This document shows, one piece after another, positions 16,974 through 24,915 of a stretch of DNA of 26,696 nt. The notes under the pieces are model-generated. The model did not search any database and was not told the DNA's origin. It worked only from the letters and a program-made list of their open reading frames with translations. The number at the start of each line of letters is the position of its first letter. The first letter of the stretch is position 1. The position numbers and the translations under genes were made by a program. Source of the DNA: a virus; IMG/VR virus record IMGVR_UViG_3300024259_000137, positions 1-26,696 of that record. The stretch is one strand, 5' to 3'.

Positions 16974-18041
16974 TTAACCTCTCATTTGATTGATCTGACT
17001 ACCGCCTTCACTCATGGCCATATCAAGGTCAATACCCTTCAATAATTCACCAAGTGAATTCATCCAATCCTTCGCACCTTCAGTATTACGATAACTAGTC
17101 TCAATGAACCAGTTCGTTGCATATACTAATGCAAATGGCTCTACCCTTGTCCACCAACTCTCCACTATCGTAGTACCACTCTGACTACCACCCAATGTAC
17201 CACTTCCGTCAATACTCGCTAACGTCACATCAGTGGTGAACGTGATGCTATTACCTGCTGTACCTGCAGTATCCCATGTGATACGTAGGAGTGTACCACG
17301 AGCACTACTTGCAGTTGCTGTAACAGCATGTGCATTGATAATAGCAATCGCGTTAGTTAAACATTCTGCAATCGTGCTACCGATTGTAATCTCAGTAATA
17401 CCGCCACTCGCAGCCTTCCACGTAAATGTAGTACTATCAATAACCATCACTTCATCTACAACTGGAAGTCCTGTGAATGTAATAGCACCTACCGATGCAA
17501 CTTCAAGACCAAGTTCAGGTGAGTAGAATTCTCCAAATACATCTATCGTATATAACTCATCAACTGGTGGTGCTACTATCAGTGTATCGTAACCTTCATT
17601 CGCTTGGAATGATACTCCTTTATAGTCATCACGTCCGTCGAAGGAATCATCCGTCTCTTGCTGTTGACTAGGCGCTAGTCGATGTACACCAGTTGCGTAA
17701 TAAGCAGGTGTACCAGTATCTTCACTATCCCAGTCCTTCTCATATTCAGTACGAAGAGTATCAATATCTTCCCTTGTTAATTCAACACGCTTCCCATTAG
17801 TCCCCGTAGCCCATACCGATTCGACACTACGCATCTTATCCATAGTGACTTTATATTCCCCACTTAACAAATCAGCATAAAATCTTTTCCTGCTTCCAGG
17901 AGTCGGTTGAAGGCGGTCAAGAAATCTTTGACCCGCATTTATATAACTATTAACACCTGCGTCAGTGCTCCCATCAAGTGCACCGAGATCAGTACGACCA
18001 GTGTTAGATATAACCAATGCTCTTATAACCGTTAGTGACAT
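16974..18041 (-). CDS. Head-tail adaptor (T7 gp11-like) with an inserted Ig-like domain
   Basis: The N-terminal part (SYINAGQRFLDRLQPTPGS, then a WATG strand region) and the C-terminal helices (VEPFALVYATNWFIETSYRN) match the layout of podovirus adaptor/gatekeeper proteins, which bind the portal and start the tail. About residues 182-290 form a separate beta-rich insert (VMVIDSTTFTWKA, then CLTNAIAIINAHAVTATAS and LLRITWDTAGTAGNSITFTT), a type of small domain seen in many phage tail proteins. The framework resumes at ESWWTRVEPF. The ribosome binding site GAAGG is in an arm of palindrome copy C, 7 bases from ATG 18041. The gene follows the capsid gene after a hairpin. Confidence 0.65.
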   Translation of the reverse strand: MSLTVIRALVISNTGRTDLGALDGSTDAGVNSYINAGQRFLDRLQPTPGSRKRFYADLLSGEYKVTMDKMRSVESVWATGTNGKRVELTREDIDTLRTEYEKDWDSEDTGTPAYYATGVHRLAPSQQQETDDSFDGRDDYKGVSFQANEGYDTLIVAPPVDELYTIDVFGEFYSPELGLEVASVGAITFTGLPVVDEVMVIDSTTFTWKAASGGITEITIGSTIAECLTNAIAIINAHAVTATASSARGTLLRITWDTAGTAGNSITFTTDVTLASIDGSGTLGGSQSGTTIVESWWTRVEPFALVYATNWFIETSYRNTEGAKDWMNSLGELLKGIDLDMAMSEGGSQINQMRG

Positions 18042-18047
18042 ATGTTC

Positions 18048-18074
18048 ACCTTCATATTAAATTTAATAGGAAGG
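18048..18074 (-). promoter_or_regulatory. AT-rich palindrome, copy C, upstream of the adaptor gene
   Basis: A perfect core TATTAAATTTAATA (18055-18068) is flanked by CCTTC and GAAGG arms. On the minus strand GAAGG (18049-18053) is the Shine-Dalgarno sequence of the adaptor gene, and it can pair with CCUUC of the opposite arm. The outer edge overlaps the GC-rich hairpin that follows the capsid gene, giving a compact terminator/palindrome/ribosome-binding-site unit between head and tail genes. Confidence 0.7.
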
Positions 18075-18097
18075 GGCGACACACAAAGCATCGCCCC
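18073..18097 (-). terminator. GC-rich hairpin after the major capsid gene
   Basis: GGGGCGA (18073-18079) and TCGCCCC (18091-18097) form a perfect 7-bp stem with an 11-base loop, 16 bases downstream of the capsid stop codon. On the minus transcript the stem is followed by UUCCUAUUAAAUUU, which is U-rich but not a clean U-run, so it may be a partial terminator or an mRNA-stabilising/processing hairpin. Either would let the capsid message accumulate above the tail genes. Confidence 0.65.
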
Positions 18098-18112
18098 AAA
18101 CCTAGTTATCAG

Positions 18113-19402
18113 TTAAACAGTACTATCAAGTCCCACACCATTCATAAGCATGTGAGCATTGAAGTAATGAACTTCCAAGCCAGTCTCAGTAAGGTAAGAT
18201 TCCTTCTTACCATCGATCTTAGCCTGACCACCCTTGCGATCACTATCATCTTCATTGAAGAAAGTATTATCAAGAGGTTTTTCCTTGATGTACTTCATAT
18301 CAACAATTAGATTCGTGTTACGAGTCGTGGTTTCGTAGTTGAACAATGGATGTGACTTCAGGTATAATGTACCGAAAGGTGTCACCCATTCACCTACCTG
18401 AATACCATACGATTTGGTCTTACTGGTAATCGGATAGTATCCAACTGCCTTCACTAATCGTTGCAATCCAAGCAAGGCACCAGAACCACAGATACCCATC
18501 TTTTCATTGCTACCATGGCGGAAGACTTGTTCAAGATAAGTGTCGAGGAAGTGCTCTCCACCCTGCATCCAAGTTTGTCCACTATAGTTAGTGTCAGTCT
18601 GAAAGTTAACAACATTGCTACTGGCGTTAGCCTTGATGTGCTGAACGATACCACGTGTGAAGCGTTTAGGCTTCCCATTGACACCAGTCTTCAACTTATA
18701 CACACCCCAGATGAAAGCCTTCTCCATCTCAATACTATGAAGCTCTAAGCACTCTCTCTTAGATTCATCGTATGCAGGACCTGTACGCAGTTTACTCTTC
18801 TGAGCAGTACGTGTCAGTTCTAACGGTGTTTCGAAGATCTGAGTATAGTTATCATACTCAGTCACATCATACGCAATGGTATCTGGCATTGGGCTACCTT
18901 CAGCCTGTGCACTACCAATTACCATAGCACGGTCACAATCACTAAGATCATGACTACTACTGTTATCATCATCTTCTAACAAGGCAACCTTGATATAGGA
19001 TGAAGCGCCATTTTGATTACTGCTAATAACATCAGCAGCTACATCAACATCAAGATCAGATGCATCACGCAGTAGGACAGTATGCCCTTTACGAATCTCA
19101 TCACTCAACGCTTCAGCCATCTTAATAAATAAGATGTCACCTGATACACCACCAGATGAGTATGCACTAGACAAGCCAATATCTGTATATACACCAGTTA
19201 CTGCGCCAGCCTGTTGTGGCAGTGCCTTTGTAAACCAATGAAACTTGGCACTATCAGGGGCTTCACTATTCATCATCCCGAGCATTGCTGTCAACGGTGC
19301 CTGACCATTAGGATACTCATGGAGTATACCTTCTCGCCAGGTTTCAGGAAGCTGATTTGTTACCCAGTCTCCCGTTCCTCTCAAACCTAAAAATGCACTC
19401 AT
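18113..19402 (-). CDS. Major capsid protein, SU10/DUF5309-like
   Basis: This 429-aa protein lies after scaffold and decoration genes and has the length and feel of an HK97-fold capsid protein of the SU10 (DUF5309) type. It shows the N-terminal SAFLGLRG/PNGQAPLTAMLGMM region, the YTQIFETPLELTRTAQKSKL segment, a helix (LELHSIEMEKAFIWGVYKL) followed by GVNGKPKRFTRGIVQHI, and a late GEWVTPFGTLYLKSHPLFNY. This helix-then-GKPRR-like pattern is typical of that family. It has a strong ribosome binding site (AAAGGAGG), which overlaps the last codons of the preceding decoration gene. A GC-rich hairpin lies just downstream. Family named from pattern memory; capsid role is well supported by context. Confidence 0.82.
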   Translation of the reverse strand: MSAFLGLRGTGDWVTNQLPETWREGILHEYPNGQAPLTAMLGMMNSEAPDSAKFHWFTKALPQQAGAVTGVYTDIGLSSAYSSGGVSGDILFIKMAEALSDEIRKGHTVLLRDASDLDVDVAADVISSNQNGASSYIKVALLEDDDNSSSHDLSDCDRAMVIGSAQAEGSPMPDTIAYDVTEYDNYTQIFETPLELTRTAQKSKLRTGPAYDESKRECLELHSIEMEKAFIWGVYKLKTGVNGKPKRFTRGIVQHIKANASSNVVNFQTDTNYSGQTWMQGGEHFLDTYLEQVFRHGSNEKMGICGSGALLGLQRLVKAVGYYPITSKTKSYGIQVGEWVTPFGTLYLKSHPLFNYETTTRNTNLIVDMKYIKEKPLDNTFFNEDDSDRKGGQAKIDGKKESYLTETGLEVHYFNAHMLMNGVGLDSTV

Positions 19403-19404
19403 TC

Positions 19405-19839
19405 TTAAGCCTCCTTTGTTAATACGCCAGCATAACCTGTAACGAGATAATGTGTACCATTGCTATACAGATCAGCATAATTACCAATCACAGCAGCAAT
19501 GTTTAGATACTTTGTCGCAACTCCACTACCACCAAGGTAGATACCCACCGCAGTTGGCGGGGTAATCTGCATGATCTGCGCGGCTGTTGCTTGAAAGCGT
19601 ATTGACTTACCCTTGTAAGGGCCAGGTGCTGGGAGGGTATGAACAGTGGTACCACTGGCACCTGTGTTCGTATTATTCTTCCCAAAGTCAGCAGCTACAA
19701 TTGTATCAGTAGCCGCATGCGCTTCCACATCTGCATTTGCAGGCACTTGTGGATACGCAGTTACACCTTTCCAAAAGAACTCAACTGCCCCATTTGACAG
19801 TTCAATTCCTGCTTGTCGAAGTTTACCAAACATAGTCAT
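19405..19839 (-). CDS. Capsid decoration/cement protein candidate, paralogue 1
   Basis: The 144-aa protein is beta-rich with Gly/Ala/Thr loops. From residue 29 on (YPQVPAN) it is closely similar to the neighbouring upstream gene, including the shared blocks ATDTIVAADFGKNNTNTGAS, GTTVHTLPA, AAQIMQI and GYAGV(L/V)TKEA. The first 28 residues are unrelated to the paralogue. Its place directly before the capsid gene, and the presence of two variants, fit a capsid-surface decoration or head-fibre protein. The ribosome binding site is GGAGGTGAACC. No signal peptide or catalytic motif is seen. Role inferred. Confidence 0.65.
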   Translation of the reverse strand: MTMFGKLRQAGIELSNGAVEFFWKGVTAYPQVPANADVEAHAATDTIVAADFGKNNTNTGASGTTVHTLPAPGPYKGKSIRFQATAAQIMQITPPTAVGIYLGGSGVATKYLNIAAVIGNYADLYSNGTHYLVTGYAGVLTKEA

Positions 19840-19851
19840 GGTTCACCTCCT

Positions 19852-20304
19852 CTAAGCTTCTTTGGTCACGACACCAGCATAACCGACAACATGGTATCCA
19901 AGGCCATCACACCATAGGTCGATGTAATTACCAATGACACCTGCAACCTGCACATACTTACTCACAACACCACTACCATTCAACCAAACTGCTTCGCCAG
20001 TCGCTGGGTCAATCTGCATAATCTGTGCAGCTAACGCAGTGAACCTAATCACCTGTCCAGGATGGGATGCAGCAGCGGGTAACGTATGTACAGTTGTACC
20101 TGACGCACCCGTGTTAGTGTTATTCTTACCAAAATCAGCCGCTACGATCGTATCAGTTGCGCCGTGAGCCTCTACAGCGCCGTTTGCAGGTACTTGCGGA
20201 TATCCAATCCCGTATATACCTCGAACACCGAGACCTAATTTCTTGTCATTCTCCAGTAACTCCTGCGTGGTACGCGGAAGAAGAATGGCATCATAATCAC
20301 TCAT
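19852..20304 (-). CDS. Capsid decoration/cement protein candidate, paralogue 2
   Basis: The 150-aa protein shares its C-terminal 116 residues with paralogue 1 but has its own 34-residue N-terminal part (MSDYDAILLPRTTQELLEND and onward). That part could form a short helix anchoring it to a different site. Within the shared part the DNA differs mostly at third codon positions, so the two copies are old and kept under protein-level selection. It lies between scaffold and paralogue 1. A decoration or head-completion role is inferred from position and composition. Confidence 0.65.
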   Translation of the reverse strand: MSDYDAILLPRTTQELLENDKKLGLGVRGIYGIGYPQVPANGAVEAHGATDTIVAADFGKNNTNTGASGTTVHTLPAAASHPGQVIRFTALAAQIMQIDPATGEAVWLNGSGVVSKYVQVAGVIGNYIDLWCDGLGYHVVGYAGVVTKEA

Positions 20305-20318
20305 AATGTTGCTCCAAT

Positions 20319-21152
20319 TTACTTACTTGTCAAACCCAGTGTGTTTTGGACGTCCTTCGCTAGAGCTGTCCTATCATCAGAACCTCGTTTACCTGGCCCT
20401 TTTGGCTTAGTCGGAAAGGCAGGTTTCTTTTTACTCTTCTTCTTTGGAGGAGTATCGGGGTCCTTCCGAGGAACACCCTTCTTAATTCCTAATGTCTTGC
20501 GAGCGCGAGATTCCGCTTCACTCAACAATTCATCAAGGGATAGTTTTGAATCTTCTTTCTGTACCTCATCAACCAGTACACCAACATATTTTCTAAACGG
20601 GAGAAGGTCATTATTCTCCTTGAAAAATTCATCTGCACGTGCTATCGTTGCCGCCCTTGTCTGCACTTGATCAGTGACATTCGTTCGAAGGTTCTGCTCA
20701 ACACTTGTTCTAGTCACATTCACGACCTTCGTCAGCAGTGCATTCATCTTTGCACTATCCTGTGTCGCTTCATCAAGTTCCTCTTGTGTCACAAACTCAA
20801 GAGCAGTGTCCTTAACAGGAGGCGGTGTTACAGGAGGTGTTGCAACTGGTGGAGTCGCAGCGGCGGGCGCTGCCTTACCAATATCAGCAAGTGCCTTACG
20901 AAGACGTTCTATCGTCTCATCCCGTTCATCTTCATCCTCTTCCTCAGTCTCTTCTTCCTCCGTCTCTTCCTCTTCTTCCTCCTCAGTTTCTTCTTCAGAC
21001 TCTTCTTCCTCAGTTTCCTCTTCTTCGGTCTCCTCAGTCTCTTCGGTTTCTTCCTCTTCAGTTTCTGCAGGCTCTTCAGTCTTAGTAAGTCCAAGAGTCT
21101 TCATTACATCACTTGCTTGTTCTTCTTGCTCAGTCTTCTCTTCAGTCGTCAT
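20319..21152 (-). CDS. Capsid scaffolding protein
   Basis: The start at ATG 21152 (277 aa) is chosen because AGAGGAAG precedes it and it gives an 11-base overlap with the previous gene. In-frame ATGs at 21170, 21182 and 21200 lack such a signal. The protein has an extreme Glu/Thr-rich tract (about residues 26-79), a short helix, a Pro/Ala linker (95-113), a helical middle (115-225) and a Lys/Pro-rich C-terminus (PPKKKSKKKPAFPTKPKGP). Highly charged, helical proteins with a basic capsid-binding tail between portal and capsid genes are typical scaffolds. No protease motif is visible, so a separate protease is either absent or not in this window. Confidence 0.8.
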   Translation of the reverse strand: MTTEEKTEQEEQASDVMKTLGLTKTEEPAETEEEETEETEETEEEETEEEESEEETEEEEEEETEEEETEEEDEDERDETIERLRKALADIGKAAPAAATPPVATPPVTPPPVKDTALEFVTQEELDEATQDSAKMNALLTKVVNVTRTSVEQNLRTNVTDQVQTRAATIARADEFFKENNDLLPFRKYVGVLVDEVQKEDSKLSLDELLSEAESRARKTLGIKKGVPRKDPDTPPKKKSKKKPAFPTKPKGPGKRGSDDRTALAKDVQNTLGLTSK

Positions 21153-21414
21153 CGTTACTTCCTCTCTCATTTTCTTGTTCATCACTGAGAGCTTCCTCAT
21201 AAAGCACCTCAGGTAATAATAGTATATCCTCTAATGCCTTCGCTTCACCTTGGAAACGGTACATTAGTTTAATATCATCTTCCGCTAACAAATCCTTCGT
21301 CGTCACATCAAGGCTCATCTTAATCTGTTCCTCAATAGCAAGCCATACGATGTTCTCACGGAAACTCTTCATCTGCGCGGCTGTCGGTATATCGCGCTCC
21401 TCATCAATAGGCAT
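21142..21414 (-). CDS. Small acidic protein between portal and scaffold (90 aa)
   Basis: This 90-aa protein is helical and acidic, with an N-terminal MPIDEERDIPTAAQMKSF and a C-terminus ending in EQENERGSNDDD. No known family is recognised. It begins 11 bases after the portal stop and overlaps the scaffold start, so it is tightly bound into the head operon. Possible roles are scaffold assistance or head assembly. Its internal helix (IVWLAIEEQIKMSLDVTTKD) is amphipathic rather than membrane-like. Confidence 0.6.
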   Translation of the reverse strand: MPIDEERDIPTAAQMKSFRENIVWLAIEEQIKMSLDVTTKDLLAEDDIKLMYRFQGEAKALEDILLLPEVLYEEALSDEQENERGSNDDD

Positions 21415-21425
21415 TCTTATATCCC

Positions 21426-23363
21426 TTATCTTTGCGGAAGTGGTACAAGGTTACCCTTATCCACTTCCTTCATTACAGTTTCATCATCTTGCGTTTGCAC
21501 TTGCGGTGCTTGATTAGGCTTCAGTTCAAAGTCCTCTACATTTTTAGCACCCATCTGCCGTGCAATGTGCTTAAATATCCTTACCATGTCGAAGTTCTTA
21601 CCAACCTCAGGATTCTGTGCTAACACTTGATACATCTGTGTCCATACATCTGCATCCTCACCACCTGGCATACTCCCATCACTCACTTCCACGCTGAAGT
21701 TAACGTTAATATCACGTGGGTCTACGTTTACAAATTCTTCACCAAATGTACGTACCAGATCATTCTTATGCCTACCAACGATCTGAAGGTACGTACTCTC
21801 ACTCATCAACTGTTGCGTTTGACTTGCGCATAGGTAGCCGATATCCTGCATACTCTGTGCACTAATCATCTTCGCACTCTTCTCAAGCCTACTAAGTGCA
21901 CCAGTCCTTGCACCCTTAACCTCAGTTGCACTCCGTCTCTCTCCCTTATCCTTCATAACACCAGATATGGCATCAAGTGCACCACTGGCATTATTCATCA
22001 TCTGCATAAAGTACATCGCATCCTGCACGTTGTTCCGAGTGATGTCACTAATGTTCAATTGCTTAGCAACATTATCAACACCCTTACCCCACGCTCTGCG
22101 TCTCGTCCTAATCAACTTCCCAGCACCAGGATCACGAAGATCATTCATGTTAACACTCATTGGATCAACGATGATCATATCATTAACAGCCTTACGGACA
22201 TTCTGCATATGACTATTGATAACGAAGTCGGTTGCCTTCTGCATCCCATTGATAATCTCCATACGACTAATAGGACTTCCGCTGTAACCATCAAAGTCAG
22301 GACTACACGATGTAATGGGATACTTATTATGATGCAACCCTACAGGCATTGCCTTCGTCACAAGTTGATCGGATGATACACCGAAGAGCCACTTTTGTGG
22401 AAACTTACTCTTCCCAATCTTCCAGTCTTTCGGAATAATGTTAATGTACATATACACTGTGTCAATACTCTTCTGTCTTGTAGGATCAGGCATCTGTTGC
22501 TTAGTCCTACCACTATCATGAGTTATAGAGAATTGACTCCTTGCATCCTGTACTTCATTCAAGTACTCAACGTTGAATAAGTCACCACCCTGACGACTAT
22601 CCCTCTCCAGCATACCAACATAGTTATCACGATCAATCCAGCCGAAGAATTCTCCATCTTGTATATCCTGTATCGCTACATTAGGGTCAGGAAATACACT
22701 ATACGGACTCATATTTAATAGTCGGTTACCTTCAAATACTAGGAACTCTTCTTCCTTCTCCACATCACCAGTTTTCTTAAATGCACTCGTTATGGATGAG
22801 AAGAAGCCCTCAGGCTCCGTTGCACGACGTACCGCAGTCTCTTCATACCACACAGGTGCTGCGATGCCGAAGCCGTATGCAAAGGAATCTCGCCACTGTG
22901 TATGCAGGTTAACGGACGCTTTACTATAATGCATCTGCTGCTGTACGATCAACTCAAGGAGACGAGCACCCACAGTGGCTTCAGGATTCCTAGGATGGTA
23001 TCTGAATATAGGTGGAACAAGGAATGTGCTAACCATATAAGTCATCACAGTCTCCATGTTCATATACGTAGTCGGTATTACAATAGTATGAGTCTTATCA
23101 CCCTTATCATCCTCATCTTGCAACACGGCAGGATCAACGTACGCCGTTAGCGCCTTATCAATCTCCCTCCAGTTACCATACCTTCTACTAATGTGCTCAT
23201 GACTATCCTGTGCACGAATCATTACTTCTTTAACGATGTGATTGTGGAGATCACTTCCAGGTTTTATATCCAGATTATCGGGATACTTGTAACCATACTT
23301 CTTATTATTAAATGAAGTACTGGTCAGTGGACCTCGGAATGCTCCTTGTGCTATATTAGCCAT
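21426..23363 (-). CDS. Portal protein (head-tail connector)
   Basis: This 645-aa protein directly follows the large terminase. It has the composition of podovirus portals: an N-terminal helical part (VKEVMIRAQDSHEHISRRYG), a region of strands with many aromatic residues (SFAYGFGIAAPVWYEE), the long wing/stem middle (ITSCSPDFDGYSGSPISRME, MQKATDFVINSHMQNVRKAV), and a helical crown near SALSRLEK-like GALSRLEKSAKMISAQSMQD. It ends in a polar tail (QAPQVQTQDDETVMKEVDKG). The length is within the range of podovirus portals (about 530-730 aa). The ribosome binding site is AAAGG. Portal identity rests on position, length and pattern, not a catalytic motif. Confidence 0.8.
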   Translation of the reverse strand: MANIAQGAFRGPLTSTSFNNKKYGYKYPDNLDIKPGSDLHNHIVKEVMIRAQDSHEHISRRYGNWREIDKALTAYVDPAVLQDEDDKGDKTHTIVIPTTYMNMETVMTYMVSTFLVPPIFRYHPRNPEATVGARLLELIVQQQMHYSKASVNLHTQWRDSFAYGFGIAAPVWYEETAVRRATEPEGFFSSITSAFKKTGDVEKEEEFLVFEGNRLLNMSPYSVFPDPNVAIQDIQDGEFFGWIDRDNYVGMLERDSRQGGDLFNVEYLNEVQDARSQFSITHDSGRTKQQMPDPTRQKSIDTVYMYINIIPKDWKIGKSKFPQKWLFGVSSDQLVTKAMPVGLHHNKYPITSCSPDFDGYSGSPISRMEIINGMQKATDFVINSHMQNVRKAVNDMIIVDPMSVNMNDLRDPGAGKLIRTRRRAWGKGVDNVAKQLNISDITRNNVQDAMYFMQMMNNASGALDAISGVMKDKGERRSATEVKGARTGALSRLEKSAKMISAQSMQDIGYLCASQTQQLMSESTYLQIVGRHKNDLVRTFGEEFVNVDPRDINVNFSVEVSDGSMPGGEDADVWTQMYQVLAQNPEVGKNFDMVRIFKHIARQMGAKNVEDFELKPNQAPQVQTQDDETVMKEVDKGNLVPLPQR

Positions 23364-23372
23364 AACATACCT

Positions 23373-24911
23373 TTATATAATACGATTATATTCAACAACT
23401 GGATCATACTCCTCTTCCAGTTCTGCATACTCTAATTCAGGATCATCATTCTTCTCATCCCAATCAGCTGGACCAAACTCAAGTTCCCCATCCTCCATCA
23501 ATACGATGAAGTAGGCAAGTGCATCAATAACGTCAACCCTCTTCCCTCGTGGGAAGGATAATAATTGTGACTCAACAGGTGTACATCTACTTACATTATG
23601 ATGCATCTGATGTTGACGATAGTACTTTACCATTGCCCTTATTCGTTCTTCCTTCTTACCCTTCGCTCTCAATTCAATCAGTGGTCCGTAGAAGCCCCTC
23701 TCCCTCATCCTATCCTTCAACGGCTTAGTGATGAATAGATCTAACGATGTGACTTCAACGCCAATTGCATCTGCTTTCAATCGAAAGGCCATGTCAATTG
23801 CTACATCATAGATTTCGTCAGGATGTAACTTAAGGCCAAGAGCATCACGCACATAAATGCCATTACCAAGAGTATCAAATCCAACTCCTACTATTCCAGT
23901 CTCCGCACTTTCCATCTTAACAGTCTTAGCTGGATCAATGATAATAGCAGTCGGCATATCCTTAATACGGTGAAAGGGATCATTAATATCACTTTCATTA
24001 TATGGCATGAAGTCAGATGCTTTAAACCCCGCCGCTTCCTTAGCCCCAGGCAGGTTCCTATTCTCACGGTAGAATACATCAACCATGTTATCCCTGACGG
24101 CTTCATCATACTCCGCCTTCACATCAGCATCGCTCATGTATGAAGGCCAATTGCTAACGAGGTCATCATCACATAACTCGAGCATCTCACTTTCCCAGTC
24201 AGGACTCTCTAACAAATTGTTAAGGAGACTATCCTCATGCAACACAGTTCCGATAACGAAGATACGCCAATCCTTCTTATACCTTGCAACAGCCCTACGT
24301 ACGTCAGCATTGAACCACGTTTTCTTCTTAAGCCGCTGATCTTCACTATCCATATGCTCAGGGTCTTCAAGGTCATCCACAATGATGAAGTCAGGACGTA
24401 CGCCGTAATAGTTCATACCACGAACCTGCTGTCCTGCACCCCTTGGCATTATTCCAGTTCCTGGGAAACGTGGATCATCACGGAAGTTATCCGCTGTCCA
24501 CTGTTCCTTACTAAACATATTACTCTGCATATTACCGAATAACTTCTTAATACGCTCATTAGTCATCAATTCCCACTTCAACGACTCAGACTGCTGAACA
24601 GCCATAGTGTTCGTTGCACTTATCGGGACGATGTACTTGGCGCTACGAAATAGTATCTCAGTGGCAGGTATCGCGACGTTCACTACCGTTGTCTTACCGA
24701 TGCCACGAGGCGCCGCAATAGCACCTCGCTGAACACCGCTATTAATCATGTCAAAAATCTTACCATGTATCTTCTCAGCAAATGGTAATTCAAAACGCTC
24801 AGGGAATAATACCTTACAGGCCAGTGCTCTGTCATTGACACACTCCGCCATGATGTCCTTAACCTCTGCCTTACTGGCATTAGTTATATCTGGTATTTCA
24901 TGAGCGTACAC
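23373..24911 (-). CDS. terL: Terminase large subunit (packaging ATPase/nuclease)
   Basis: The protein (512 aa) powers DNA packaging and cuts the concatemer at the portal. The ATPase domain shows Walker A APRGIGKTT (67-75) and Walker B FIIVDD with E182 (175-182). The nuclease domain has the acidic triad expected for the RNase H-like fold: D326 in IIIDPAKT, E386 in GVEVTS and D460/D463 in VDVIDAL. The start is GTG 24911, 4 bases after the preceding stop; the ribosome binding site is weak. A very acidic C-terminal tail (residues 480-505) could contact the portal. It is followed by the portal gene. Family signature is strong; the packaging type cannot be read from the sequence. Confidence 0.93.
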   Translation of the reverse strand: MYAHEIPDITNASKAEVKDIMAECVNDRALACKVLFPERFELPFAEKIHGKIFDMINSGVQRGAIAAPRGIGKTTVVNVAIPATEILFRSAKYIVPISATNTMAVQQSESLKWELMTNERIKKLFGNMQSNMFSKEQWTADNFRDDPRFPGTGIMPRGAGQQVRGMNYYGVRPDFIIVDDLEDPEHMDSEDQRLKKKTWFNADVRRAVARYKKDWRIFVIGTVLHEDSLLNNLLESPDWESEMLELCDDDLVSNWPSYMSDADVKAEYDEAVRDNMVDVFYRENRNLPGAKEAAGFKASDFMPYNESDINDPFHRIKDMPTAIIIDPAKTVKMESAETGIVGVGFDTLGNGIYVRDALGLKLHPDEIYDVAIDMAFRLKADAIGVEVTSLDLFITKPLKDRMRERGFYGPLIELRAKGKKEERIRAMVKYYRQHQMHHNVSRCTPVESQLLSFPRGKRVDVIDALAYFIVLMEDGELEFGPADWDEKNDDPELEYAELEEEYDPVVEYNRII

Positions 24912-24915
24912 GTGC

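Noticed and set aside
20667-21216. Long plus-strand open frames of 173 and 180 codons opposite the scaffold gene
   Set aside because: They are Ser-rich and Leu/Phe-rich mirror products of the Glu-codon repeat on the minus strand, with no ribosome binding site and no family resemblance.
23364-23380. AT-rich TTTATATAATA between terminase and portal as a possible fifth palindrome
   Set aside because: The gap is only 9 bases, the arms ACCTTCC/GGAAGGT are absent, and the sequence includes the terminase stop codons.
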